Below are positions 41,341-50,373 of a stretch of DNA of 64,000 bases, piece after piece (position 1 is the stretch's first letter; each line of letters starts with the position of its first letter). The translations under genes were made by a program, and so were the position numbers. The notes beneath the pieces are model-generated. The model was given only the letters and a program-made list of their open reading frames with translations. It had not been told where the DNA came from and made no database searches. Origin of the DNA: Solirubrobacteraceae bacterium (GTDB taxonomy: Bacteria; Actinomycetota; Thermoleophilia; Solirubrobacterales; Solirubrobacteraceae); contig JANJTP010000051.1 of NCBI GenBank assembly GCA_024711025.1, positions 1-64,000 of the forward strand. Direction: 5' to 3'.

Positions 41341-44211
41341 ATGGCCGACAGCGCCTCAGTCGCGGACCCGGTGGTCGCGGGCCGCCCCGACGGGGGCTTG
41401 CTCCACGAGCGGCTTCTGGCGAGCGAGCGCCTGTTCGCGCAGACCGGCAGCTACCACGGGCTGACCGGGGCGCTCGAGCTGAAGGAGCGCTCCCCGATCC
41501 TCTACGAGAAGATCTTCTCGCGCCTGCGCGGCGGTCTCGTGACCGCACGTGAGACGGCGGTCAACATCAGCGCGAGCCCGATCGTCAAGGAGCTCGGCGA
41601 GCTGTGCTTCGCGCTCTACACGCCGGAGGGTGACTCCGTCGCGCTCTCGACCGGGATCATCGTCCACGTCCACACGATGTCCGACGCGATCAAGTACATG
41701 ATCCGTCAGGGCTACGAGACGAACCCCGGGATCGAGCCCGGTGACATCTTCTGCAACAACGACGCGATGGTCGGCGACGTGCACAACGCCGACGTGCAGA
41801 CGATCGTCCCGATCTTCTGGGAGGGGGAGCTGATCGGCTGGGCCGGCGGCGTCACCCACGAGCTCGACATCGGTGCCCGCACGCCCGGCGGCGTGCCGCT
41901 CGGCCCGATCAGCCGCTTCGAGGACGGGATCGACATCCCAGCGCGCAAGATCGGCGCCGGCGACGAGCTGTTCCGGGACCACGTGCTGGCGGGGATGAAG
42001 GGGACGCGCACGCCGCGCTACTGGATGCTCGACGAGCGCACGCGCCTCGCCGGCTGCCACATGGTGCGCGACACGGTGCTGCGGGTCGTCGCCGATATCG
42101 GGCTGGACGTCTACCGCGACTTCATGCGCGAGGTGATCGAGGACGGGCGGCGCTCGTTCAAGGCCCGGGTGCGAGAGATGCTGATCCCCGGCACGTACCG
42201 CGCGCCGGCCTTCTCCGAGTTCACGTTGGCCGAGGAGCAGATGCTGCCGGAGCACGCGCGGCGCGACTCGATGATGCACGCCCCCGTCGAGCTGCGCGTG
42301 ACGCGCGACGCGACGCTCGAGCTCGACTACGAGGGTGCCTCGAGCTGGGGCTACCACTCCGCCAACTGCACGCCCTCGGCGATGCAGGGGGCGCTCTGGG
42401 TGCTGCTGACGCAGACGCTGATCTGCAACGACAAGATCAACGACGGCGCCTACTTCGGCCTGCGGACGAACTTCCCGCCCGGCTCCTGGGCCAACCACCA
42501 GAACCCGCAGGCGTCCACCGGGCTGGCCTGGCACTACCTGATTCCCAGCTACACAGGGGTGCTCAAGTCGATCTCGCGGGGGCTGCAGGCCCGCGGGTTC
42601 GTCGAGGAGGTGCTGGCGCCCTACGCGATGTCGTCGAACACCTTCCAGGGAGGCGGCATCGACCACTACGGCGAGCAGTCCTCGACGACCAACTTCGCGG
42701 TGTCGTGCGTCGGCGTCGGCGCTCGCATCTACGCCGACGGGCTCGACCACGCGGCGGCGCTGTGGAACCCGCAGGGCGACATGGGCGACTACGAGATGTG
42801 GGAGATCGTCGAGCCGTTCCTGTACCTCGGGGCGAGGGTCAAGCCGAACACCGCGGGAGCCGGGCGCCGGCGCGGCGGCTCCGGATGGGAGGCGGTGCGC
42901 TACGCCTGGAAGACCCCGTTCTTCGAGACGCAGAACCTCGGCAACGGCCCTGTCTTCATCCAGGCCGGGCTGTGGGGCGGCTACCCCGGCGCGACCGGCT
43001 ACCGCCACAACGTGCGCGACACCAACATGAAGGAGCTATTCGGGGAGCGCCTGGCGTACCCGGTCTTCGACGGCGACCCCGAGTCGTCGGAGATGGAGCG
43101 CCTCGTCACCGGCCGGCGCGACTTCGACCAGCGCACCCTGACGCTGCCGGAGACGATGAAGGAGGGCGACCTCTACCTCTCGGTGTATCGCGGCGCCGCC
43201 GGTCTCGGGGACCCGCTGGAGCGCGATCTCGCCGACGTCCAGGCGGACATCGATGGCAACTACCTCCTGCCCCGCCTGGCGTCGTCCGTCTACGGCGCCG
43301 TGGTCCGCGACGGAGCCGTCGACGTCGAGGGCTCGCTCGTGCTGCGCGAGCGGATGCGTCGCGAGCGCGCCGAGAGATCGGTCCCGGTGGCGCAGTGGAT
43401 GGAGGCCGAGCGGCGACGGATCCTCGCCCACCTCGAGCCGCCCGCCGGCGAGGAGGGGGCGGCTCGCGACGGCGATTCGTTCATCCCGGTCGTGCAGCAC
43501 ATGTACGCCGAGTCGCTGCGGCTCTCGCCGCGCTGGGCCGCGTTCTTCCGCGGCTTCTGGGACCTGCCCGCCGACTTCGACTTCCCCGTGGCGACCCCGA
43601 CCGTCGAGATCTCGCGCCGGCTGCTCGGCGAGGGCCTCGGTGCCACGACGCTCCATCCGGACGACCCGGCGAGGCCGCAGGGCATCCCGATCGGCCGGCC
43701 GGCGGCGGCGGAGAGCGACGTCACCGAGGAGGTGCTCGAGGAGCTGATCGACGGGCGGCTTCCCGAGCCGCGCGTCCGGGCGATCCAATCCGGCTACAAG
43801 GACGCGGACCGCTTCCAGAAGTACGTGCGCGTGCTGCAGCGCCGGGTCCCCTGGCCGGACCGGATCCTGCTGCCGTTCGGCGAGCACCTGCACATCGTGC
43901 AGACGGGCGACGGGCGCCGGATCGTCAAGTGCGACTGCGGCCACGAGTTCCGCGACTACCGGGAGAACTGGAAGCTCGACGCCCATGTGAACGTGCGGCG
44001 GACCGAGCCGGAGCTGCGCGAGATCTACCCGGCGAAGATGCACGGCGACCCGCGCTGGAACGAGTTGCGCGAGCTGTTCTGCCCCGGCTGCTGGACGCTG
44101 CTCGAGGTGGAGGCCGTGCCGCCCGGCTACCCGCTCGTCCACGACTTCACCCCGGACCTCGAGGGCTTCTACGAGGAGTGGCTCGGAGAGCCGCTCGCGC
44201 CGGTGGCGTGA
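41341..44211 (+). CDS. Hydantoinase B/acetone-carboxylase alpha-like subunit fused to a gamma-like zinc domain
   Basis: 956 residues. Residues 25 to about 700 are the HyuB/AcxB catalytic part (GDIFCNNDAMVGDVHNADV, then GDMGDYEMWEIVEPFLYLGA and RRGGSGWEAVRY). The C-terminal 170 residues resemble the small gamma subunit AcxC: C864-x-C866-G-H868 and C914-P-G-C917 form a likely zinc site within EFRDYRENWKLDAHV and a closing VHDFTPDLEGFYEEW. In Xanthobacter-type acetone carboxylase alpha (about 770) and gamma (about 170) are separate. Their sum equals this protein, which supports a real fusion. A GGAGGG site precedes the ATG. Confidence 0.87.
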   Translation: MADSASVADPVVAGRPDGGLLHERLLASERLFAQTGSYHGLTGALELKERSPILYEKIFSRLRGGLVTARETAVNISASPIVKELGELCFALYTPEGDSVALSTGIIVHVHTMSDAIKYMIRQGYETNPGIEPGDIFCNNDAMVGDVHNADVQTIVPIFWEGELIGWAGGVTHELDIGARTPGGVPLGPISRFEDGIDIPARKIGAGDELFRDHVLAGMKGTRTPRYWMLDERTRLAGCHMVRDTVLRVVADIGLDVYRDFMREVIEDGRRSFKARVREMLIPGTYRAPAFSEFTLAEEQMLPEHARRDSMMHAPVELRVTRDATLELDYEGASSWGYHSANCTPSAMQGALWVLLTQTLICNDKINDGAYFGLRTNFPPGSWANHQNPQASTGLAWHYLIPSYTGVLKSISRGLQARGFVEEVLAPYAMSSNTFQGGGIDHYGEQSSTTNFAVSCVGVGARIYADGLDHAAALWNPQGDMGDYEMWEIVEPFLYLGARVKPNTAGAGRRRGGSGWEAVRYAWKTPFFETQNLGNGPVFIQAGLWGGYPGATGYRHNVRDTNMKELFGERLAYPVFDGDPESSEMERLVTGRRDFDQRTLTLPETMKEGDLYLSVYRGAAGLGDPLERDLADVQADIDGNYLLPRLASSVYGAVVRDGAVDVEGSLVLRERMRRERAERSVPVAQWMEAERRRILAHLEPPAGEEGAARDGDSFIPVVQHMYAESLRLSPRWAAFFRGFWDLPADFDFPVATPTVEISRRLLGEGLGATTLHPDDPARPQGIPIGRPAAAESDVTEEVLEELIDGRLPEPRVRAIQSGYKDADRFQKYVRVLQRRVPWPDRILLPFGEHLHIVQTGDGRRIVKCDCGHEFRDYRENWKLDAHVNVRRTEPELREIYPAKMHGDPRWNELRELFCPGCWTLLEVEAVPPGYPLVHDFTPDLEGFYEEWLGEPLAPVA

Positions 44212-45713
44212 TGACGGTGCTGCGGCCGGCCATTCCCCACCGGGCGACCGGCCAGTACGGCCTGTGGATGGGTCAGGCGCTCGCCGCCGAGGGCGATCCG
44301 TCGGTGGTCGAGCTGCGCGAGGAGATCGCCGCCGACGTTTGCATCGTCGGCGGCGGCTTCACCGGCCTGTGGACCGCGATCCGCACGCTCGAGCTGGAGC
44401 CCTCGGCGCGCGTCGTGGTCCTCGAGGCCGACATCTGCGGCTCGGGCGCGTCGGGGCGCAACGGCGGGATGGCGCTCTCCTGGTGGCCGAAGCTCGAGAC
44501 GCTGATCGAGCGGGTCGGCGAGGAAGAGGGCCTGCGGCTCGCCGATCTCTCCGAACAGGCCATCGGCGACCTCGAGGCGTTCTGCGCCGCGGAGGGGGTC
44601 GACGCCGAGCTGCGGCGCGGGGGCTGGCTGTGGACCGCGACCTCGCGGGCTCAGCTCGGCGCCTGGGAAGGCGCGGCGGAGGCGGCGGAGAGGCGTGGCC
44701 GCCGGCCGTTCGAACGGGTCTCGGCGCAGGAGCTGCGCGAGCGGACCGGATCCCCGGCGCATCTCGGCGGCGTCTTCGAAGCCTCGGCGGCGACCGTCCA
44801 GCCGGCGCGCCTGGCGCGCGGCCTGCGGCGAGTCGCGATCGAGCGCGGCGCGCGCGTCCTCGAGCGCTCCCCGATGCTGGAGCTCGACCGTGAGTCCGGC
44901 CGTGTCCGCACGCCGCACGGTGCCGTGACGGCGGGCTCGATCGTGCTGGCGACCAACGCGTGGCTGGCGGGCGTGCCGGAGCTGCGCCGCGCCGTCGTCC
45001 CGCTGTCGAGCGACGTCATCGCGACGGCGCCGATGGCGGAGCAGATCTCGCGCAGCGGCTGGACCGGGGGCGAGTCGCTGTCGAACTCCCGTCTGATGGT
45101 GCACTACTACCGCACGACCGACGACGGGCGGATCGTCTTCGGGCGGGGCGGCGGCGGATTGGGCGTCCTGGGACGCTTCGGCGATCGCTTCGACTACGCG
45201 CGGCGGCGCGCCGCGTCCATCGAGCGTGACCTCGCGCTCCTCGTGCCGGCGGCACGCGATGTTCCCGTCGCGGCGGCCTGGGGCGGCGCGGTCGACCGCA
45301 GCAGCGACGGCCTGCCGTTCTTCGGCCGGCTCCGCGGCCGAGCGCCGATCCACTACGGCGCGGGCTTCTCGGGCAACGGCGTCGCCCCGTCGCTGATCGC
45401 CGGGCGGGTGCTCGGCTCGCTGGCGCTCGGGCGTGACGACGAGTGGTCGGGCTGCGGGCTGGCGGGCGGGATCCCCGGACGGTTCCCGCCCGAGCCGGTG
45501 CGGTTCCTGGGCGGGGTCGTGGTGCGCGAGGCGGTGCGGCGCAAGGAGCTTCGCGAGGACCGCGGTGCGTCCGTCGACGGCATGACGCTGCGGATCGCCG
45601 CGCTGGCGCCGTCGGGCTTCTTCAAGGTCTCCAAGGGCGAGCATCCCGAGGAGGCGCGGCAGGGCGAGCCGGCGGGGTCCCCGGGCGGGCCGGTCGGCGA
45701 CGGGGGCGCGTAG
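44211..45713 (+). CDS. FAD-dependent amine/amino-acid oxidase (DAO family, PuuB-like)
   Basis: 500 residues. FAD motif VCIVGGGFTGLWTA at about 43-56, followed by SGASGRNGGM and a C-terminal HYGAGFSGNGVAPSLIAGRVL. These are the marks of gamma-glutamylputrescine oxidase and glycine/sarcosine oxidase relatives. The stop-start overlap with the carboxylase gene (TGATG) ties it to that transcript. A 55-residue Pro/Gly/charged tail follows the catalytic domain. Oxidation of an amine to an aldehyde or ketone would supply the carboxylase; no aldehyde dehydrogenase is present in the cluster. Confidence 0.87.
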   Translation: MTVLRPAIPHRATGQYGLWMGQALAAEGDPSVVELREEIAADVCIVGGGFTGLWTAIRTLELEPSARVVVLEADICGSGASGRNGGMALSWWPKLETLIERVGEEEGLRLADLSEQAIGDLEAFCAAEGVDAELRRGGWLWTATSRAQLGAWEGAAEAAERRGRRPFERVSAQELRERTGSPAHLGGVFEASAATVQPARLARGLRRVAIERGARVLERSPMLELDRESGRVRTPHGAVTAGSIVLATNAWLAGVPELRRAVVPLSSDVIATAPMAEQISRSGWTGGESLSNSRLMVHYYRTTDDGRIVFGRGGGGLGVLGRFGDRFDYARRRAASIERDLALLVPAARDVPVAAAWGGAVDRSSDGLPFFGRLRGRAPIHYGAGFSGNGVAPSLIAGRVLGSLALGRDDEWSGCGLAGGIPGRFPPEPVRFLGGVVVREAVRRKELREDRGASVDGMTLRIAALAPSGFFKVSKGEHPEEARQGEPAGSPGGPVGDGGA

Positions 45714-45730
45714 GCCGGGCGGACGCGGCG

Positions 45731-46651
45731 ATGGGGGCTCTGGCGCTGGCGCTCGTCGCCGCCTCGTGCTGGGGCCTGGGCGACTTCGTCGCCGGGCTCC
45801 AGGCCCGGGCGCGCTCGGCCGCGGCGGTGGTCGCGCTGAGCCAGCTCGTCGGCCTCGCGATCCTCGTCGGCGTCGTGGCGATCGCGACGCCGCCGGCGCC
45901 GACCGCCGAGGACGCGGTCGCCGCGGCGATCGCCGGCCTCGCCGTCGCCGCCGCGATGGTGGCGCTCTACCACGGTCTCGCGACCGGGCCGATGAGCGTC
46001 GTGGCGCCGCTCAGCGCGACCGGCGCCGGCCTCGCCGCGATCGTCTCGCTTGTCGACGGGGACAGGCCGGCGGCGGCTCAGCTCGCGGGGATGGCGGTCG
46101 CGCTGATCGGCGTGATCGTGGTCACCAGCCGTGCCGAGCACGGGGGTGGGGTCACCCGGCCGGCGATCGGGGGCGGCGATCGGCAGTCGGCTCAGCCGGG
46201 GGCCGGCGGCGGTCGGCCGGGAGCCCGGCCGGCGATCGGAGGCGGCGTCGCGCTGGGCGTCGTCGCCGCGATCTCGTTCGGCGTCTACTACGTGGCGATG
46301 GAGCGAGCCGCCGCGGGCGGCGTCCTGCAGGCGCTCACGATCGCGCGCGCCGCCGGCGTCTGCGGCCTCGCCCTGCTGCTCCTGGGCGCCTCCAAGGGCC
46401 GCCGGTCGCGCCGGTCGCCCGGCGGCCTGTGGCCGCTCGTCGCGATCGGCCTCCTCGACATGGCGGCGAACGCCGGCTATGCGCTCGCCTCGACACTCGG
46501 CTCGCTGGGCGTCGTCGCGGTGCTCGCCTCGCTCTATCCCGCCGTGACCGTGCTGCTCGCCGCGGCGCTGCTGCGCGAGGAGATGCCCGCGCTGCGCGTC
46601 GCCGGAGCGATCGGCGTGTTCGCCGGCGTGGCGCTGATGGTCGCGGGCTGA
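45731..46651 (+). CDS. EamA/DMT-family transporter
   Basis: 306 residues with about ten membrane segments in two EamA halves (1-134 and 175-306). The linker between them contains a duplicated RPAIGGG. It starts 17 bp after the oxidase gene and probably belongs to the same unit as an exporter or metabolite carrier. Confidence 0.85.
   Translation: MGALALALVAASCWGLGDFVAGLQARARSAAAVVALSQLVGLAILVGVVAIATPPAPTAEDAVAAAIAGLAVAAAMVALYHGLATGPMSVVAPLSATGAGLAAIVSLVDGDRPAAAQLAGMAVALIGVIVVTSRAEHGGGVTRPAIGGGDRQSAQPGAGGGRPGARPAIGGGVALGVVAAISFGVYYVAMERAAAGGVLQALTIARAAGVCGLALLLLGASKGRRSRRSPGGLWPLVAIGLLDMAANAGYALASTLGSLGVVAVLASLYPAVTVLLAAALLREEMPALRVAGAIGVFAGVALMVAG
46156..46248. repeat. Direct repeat in the linker of the EamA gene
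   Basis: A 23-bp block beginning CCGGCCGGCGATCGG occurs at about 46156 and again at about 46225 (69 bp, 23 codons), inserting a second RPAIGGG in the cytoplasmic linker. Confidence 0.7.
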
Positions 46652-46756
46652 GCGGGCCCCGCATGCACCGCCGTGCGCAGGCGTTGCCCGGGCGGCCGTC
46701 CGCGATCCGCTCGACGCCGCTCAAGCTCTCGGCGCGCGCGGCCGATTGACCGGACG

Positions 46757-47923
46757 ATGGCGTTCGATCTCGACGCGGCGCTGCGCCACCTCGTCTCCGC
46801 GGGCGGCTCCGACCTGCACCTGAAGGCGGGGGCGCCGCCGATCGTGCGCGTCGACGGCTCGATGCGACCGATCGACGGCCTCGCCGGGCTGACGGCGCAG
46901 GAGACCGAGGCGGCGGTCCACCAGATGCTCGGCGACCCCGTGAAGCTGCGCGAGTTCGCCGAGGAGCACGAGGTCGACTTCTCGTACGCGATCCCGGGCC
47001 TCGCGCGCTTTCGCGTCAACGCCTTCCACCAGCGCGGCGACATCTCGCTCGTGCTGCGCGCGATCCCGATCTCCATCCGCACGATCGAAGAGCTCGCGCT
47101 GCCGGAGGTCGTGCGCGATCTCGCCGACGAGGAGCGCGGGATCGTCCTGCTGACCGGCACCACCGGCTCGGGCAAGTCGACGACGCTCGCGGCCATGATC
47201 GACCACATCAACACGACGAAAGCGCGGCACGTCGTGACGATCGAGGACCCGATCGAGTTCCTGCACGCCGACAAGCGCTCGTTGATCAACCAGCGCGAGG
47301 TCGGTCAGGACACCGCGTCGTTCAAGCGCGCGCTGCGCCGCGTGCTGCGCCAGGACCCCGACGTGATCCTGATCGGCGAGATGCGGGACGAGGAGACCGT
47401 CCAGACCGCGCTGTCCGCGGCCGAGACCGGGCACCTGGTCTTCTCCACCGTCCACACCGTCGACGCCCCCGAGACGGTCAACCGGCTGATCGACTTCTTC
47501 CCCCCGCACATGCACCAGCAGGTGCGCGCGATGATCGCCGGCACGCTGAGGGGGATCATCTCGCAGCGGCTCGTGCCCGCCGCGCGGGGCGGGCGGATCG
47601 CGGCCTGCGAGATCCTGCGGATGACCGGTCGCGCCCGCGACATGATCATGGACCACACGCAGACCGGCCGCTTGCCGGAGGTCGTCGCCGACGGTGCCTA
47701 CTACGGCATGCAGACGTTCGACCAGGCGCTGTTCGGCCACCTGAAGGCCGGGCGCGTGACCATGGAGGACGCGATCGCCGCCGCCTCCAGCCCGCACGAC
47801 TTCAAGCTGCTCGTGGCCGCCGACGGCAAGCGCGGCACGACGATGGAGGACCTCGCCGACGCGGAGTCGCGTCGCTCGAGCCCCGGCACACCGCCGCCGA
47901 GCGCCGTTCGAGCGGCGCTCTGA
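46757..47923 (+). CDS. PilT-type twitching/retraction ATPase
   Basis: 388 residues. N-terminal PAS-like part with GGSDLHLKAGAPPIVRVDG, Walker A GTTGSGKST at 134-142, Asp box DPIEFLHADK, Walker B DVILIGEMRD, His box SAAETGHLVFSTVHT and the C-terminal retraction region AACEILRMTGRARDMI. It depolymerises type IV pili in systems where those exist. No pilin, PilB or PilC gene lies in the window. Confidence 0.93.
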   Translation: MAFDLDAALRHLVSAGGSDLHLKAGAPPIVRVDGSMRPIDGLAGLTAQETEAAVHQMLGDPVKLREFAEEHEVDFSYAIPGLARFRVNAFHQRGDISLVLRAIPISIRTIEELALPEVVRDLADEERGIVLLTGTTGSGKSTTLAAMIDHINTTKARHVVTIEDPIEFLHADKRSLINQREVGQDTASFKRALRRVLRQDPDVILIGEMRDEETVQTALSAAETGHLVFSTVHTVDAPETVNRLIDFFPPHMHQQVRAMIAGTLRGIISQRLVPAARGGRIAACEILRMTGRARDMIMDHTQTGRLPEVVADGAYYGMQTFDQALFGHLKAGRVTMEDAIAAASSPHDFKLLVAADGKRGTTMEDLADAESRRSSPGTPPPSAVRAAL

Positions 47924-48022
47924 GCGTTGCTCGGCGCTCAGGCCCCGACTCGGCGGCATCCTCGGGAACCGACGCGCGCGCGGCGGCGCGATCGACCCGC
48001 GTGCGCCCAAAGCTTCAGTTGG

Positions 48023-48028
48023 TAAAGT
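48023..48028 (+). promoter_or_regulatory. Leaderless -10 box of the HxlR gene
   Basis: TAAAGT, six bases before GTG 48035. Confidence 0.45.
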
Positions 48029-48034
48029 AACGGT

Positions 48035-48403
48035 GTGCCGGTCGATCCAGCGTGTCCCGTCTGCCGCACCGCCGACATCGTGTGCGCGAAGTGGACGCTG
48101 CTCATCATTCGCGACCTCGCCGAGGGGCGCTCGCGGTTCTGCGAGCTGGAGCGATCGCTCGCCGGCATCAGCCCGCGGACGTTGTCGCTGCGCCTGCGCG
48201 ATCTCGAGCACGAGGGCATCGTCGACCGCCAGACGTTCGCCGAGGTCCCGCCGCGCGTCGAGTACGTGCTGACCGACAAGGGCGAGGCCCTGATGCCGAT
48301 CATCGAGGACATGCGCTCGTTCGGCGAGCAGTGGCTCGCCGAGGGGTGCGACTTCGAGGATGCGCAGGCGGACCTGAGCGGCCGCCAGGCCGCCGCGGTC
48401 TGA
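48035..48403 (+). CDS. HxlR-family winged-helix regulator
   Basis: 122 residues from a GTG. CPVCRTADIVCAKWTLLIIRDL then SRFCELERSLAGISPRTLSLRL is the HxlR/MarR-like helix-turn-helix. Four Cys in the N-terminal 40 residues could sense oxidants or electrophiles. Its target is unknown; neighbours are unrelated. Confidence 0.88.
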   Translation: MPVDPACPVCRTADIVCAKWTLLIIRDLAEGRSRFCELERSLAGISPRTLSLRLRDLEHEGIVDRQTFAEVPPRVEYVLTDKGEALMPIIEDMRSFGEQWLAEGCDFEDAQADLSGRQAAAV

Positions 48404-48602
48404 GGATCGGCTCGCCGGCGGGGGCGGCCCGATCCGGGGCGGCGCGGCCGGTCGCCCGCGGGCTCGGCCCGCCGAGCGGCCTGCCGAGCGCCTGCAAGAT
48501 CCCTCCCGCCGATACCCGCAACCTGGCCGGCGCGGCCGGGTTCCTGCCACCATGGCCCGACGCATGGCAGGAGGTCGCCGACCACCGGGAGCCGAGTCGC
48601 GG

Positions 48603-50264
48603 ATGCGCGAGGAGACCGGCATCGACACCCCCGGCCTGACCCGTCGCACGGCGCTTGCGCTCGGCGCGCTCGCCGGTGTCGCATCGCTCGCACGCGGCGT
48701 CGTCGACCCGATGGAGGCGCTCTCCGCGCCGCGTGGGCTGGGCCTCGCCGTCGGACGAGACGGCTTCGACCGAAGCGGGCGCAGCGCGGTGCTGCGCGCG
48801 CCGCGGCGCTTCGTCTTGCTCGGCGTGCGCGAGCCGCAGGCCCTGCGGGCGGCGATCGACGTGCGCACCCGCCGTCGCGGCGGCGCCTGGACGCCGTGGG
48901 CGCGGCTCCACGCCGGCGCCGGTCACGCCCCGGACGGCGCCGGCCCCCCGCGAGCGAGCGAGCCGCTCTGGACGGGGCCCTCCGACGAGCTGCAGCTCCG
49001 CGCCGACCGCCGTCCGGCCCGTGACGTGCGGCTCGCGCTCGTCGCGGTGCCCGCGGCGGCGGCGGCGCTCGCCCAGGCGCGGATCGCGGCGCTGCCCCGC
49101 GCGGGGGCTGCGCAGCTCGGCGGCGCGCCGGCGATCGTCCCGCGCGCGGCCTGGGGCGGGAACACCGTCAAGCCCAAGTATCCGCCGAGCTACGGGCAGG
49201 TGCTCGTCGCGGTCGTCCACCACACCGAGCAGCCGGGCAACACGTACACCCGCGAGGAGGCGCCGACGTACGTGCTCGGGATCGCCAAGTACCACCGCGA
49301 CCACAACGACTGGAACGACATCGGCTACAACTTCCTCGTCGACCGCTTCGGGACGATCTACGAGGGCCGGGCCGGCGGCATCGACCAGCCGGTGATCGGC
49401 GCCCACGCGCTGGGCTTCAACTCGTACTCGACCGGCATATCGATCCTCGGCTCGTTCATGGACGTCGAGGCCCCCGCGCCGGCGCTCGACGCGGTCTCGC
49501 GGCTGATCGCGTGGAAGCTGCCGCTGCACGGCAACCCGGTGGTCGGCCAGGTGCTGGTGCCCCACGGCAGGGACGGCGTGATCCTCGAGCGGATCTGCGG
49601 CCACCGCGACGTCAACCAGACCGACTGCCCGGGAGACCGCCTCTACCCGCAGCTCCCCGAGATCCGCGCCCGGGCGAGCCGGCTCGCCGGGCCGCCGCAG
49701 CTCGGCCCGGGCGTGACGCTCGCCGCGGCGTCGCGCACGGTCGGCTACGGCGAGCCCGTGCGCTTCGACGGCGCCGTGCTCGCGCCGGACAGCAAGCCGC
49801 AGGCGAACGTCGCCGTGCGGATCGAGAAGCAGGGCCCGAGCGGCGCCTGGGCGACTATGGCCCAGACGAGCAGCGGCGCCGACGGGCGCTTCACCGCCGA
49901 CGTCGTCTGGAAGCGCGGCGCGCTCGTCCGGGCCGTCGCCGAGCAGGCGATCTCGCGGCCGGTCGCGGTGTCGGTCAGGCCGCTGATCGAGCTGGACGTC
50001 GACGCGGCCTCGATCCGGCCGGGGGCGCGCGCCGTGCTGCGCGGCACGATGCGGCCGGCAGGCACCCTGACGGTCGTCGTCGAGCGCCGCTCGGGGGGAC
50101 GCTGGCGCCGGGAGCGGAGCGTCGTGCGGAAGGTCCGTCGTCCCGCGATCGCTCTCGGGATAACGCTGCGTCGCGCCGGCACGTACCGCCTGCGCGCCAC
50201 GGCCCGGGCCGGCAGCGGCAGCGTCCGCGTGCCCTCGATCCCGGTGCGCGTGGTTGCGCGCTGA
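48603..50264 (+). CDS. Secreted N-acetylmuramoyl-L-alanine amidase (Amidase_2/PGRP type)
   Basis: 553 residues from ATG 48603 (ATG 48552 and 48564 are in-frame alternatives). A twin-Arg-like signal TRRTALALGALAGVASLARG starts the protein. The amidase domain, about 180-360, has zinc His in VVHHTEQPG, YNFLVDRFGTIYEGR and the H-x-C pair GHRDVNQTDCPGDRLY. The C-terminal 200 residues are beta-rich, like two Ig-type repeats (RPAGTLTVVVERRSGGRWRR). It should cut the amide between MurNAc and L-Ala. Confidence 0.87.
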   Translation: MREETGIDTPGLTRRTALALGALAGVASLARGVVDPMEALSAPRGLGLAVGRDGFDRSGRSAVLRAPRRFVLLGVREPQALRAAIDVRTRRRGGAWTPWARLHAGAGHAPDGAGPPRASEPLWTGPSDELQLRADRRPARDVRLALVAVPAAAAALAQARIAALPRAGAAQLGGAPAIVPRAAWGGNTVKPKYPPSYGQVLVAVVHHTEQPGNTYTREEAPTYVLGIAKYHRDHNDWNDIGYNFLVDRFGTIYEGRAGGIDQPVIGAHALGFNSYSTGISILGSFMDVEAPAPALDAVSRLIAWKLPLHGNPVVGQVLVPHGRDGVILERICGHRDVNQTDCPGDRLYPQLPEIRARASRLAGPPQLGPGVTLAAASRTVGYGEPVRFDGAVLAPDSKPQANVAVRIEKQGPSGAWATMAQTSSGADGRFTADVVWKRGALVRAVAEQAISRPVAVSVRPLIELDVDAASIRPGARAVLRGTMRPAGTLTVVVERRSGGRWRRERSVVRKVRRPAIALGITLRRAGTYRLRATARAGSGSVRVPSIPVRVVAR

Positions 50265-50332
50265 GCGCGGGCGGCGGCTCCTCGCCGGGCGCGGGCACCC
50301 GGGCCGTCCGATGCCGGTGGAGTGGCCGACGT

Positions 50333-50353
50333 TGACGAGAACGAGTCTCATCA
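50333..50353. promoter_or_regulatory. Zur-box-like palindrome upstream of the zinc operon
   Basis: TGACGAGA (50333-50340), five bases, TCTCATCA (50346-50353): inverted arms with one mismatch in eight. Fur-family zinc regulators bind sites of this size. It lies 20 bp before the first gene, over the promoter region (TAAGCT at 50359-50364 is a possible -10). Confidence 0.6.
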
Positions 50354-50373
50354 GTCGCTAAGCTGCCCCGCGG

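Noticed and set aside
39169-44211. Plain hydantoinase or 5-oxoprolinase assignment
   Set aside because: Not excluded, but the gamma-like zinc domain and the subunit lengths fit acetone-carboxylase-type enzymes better.
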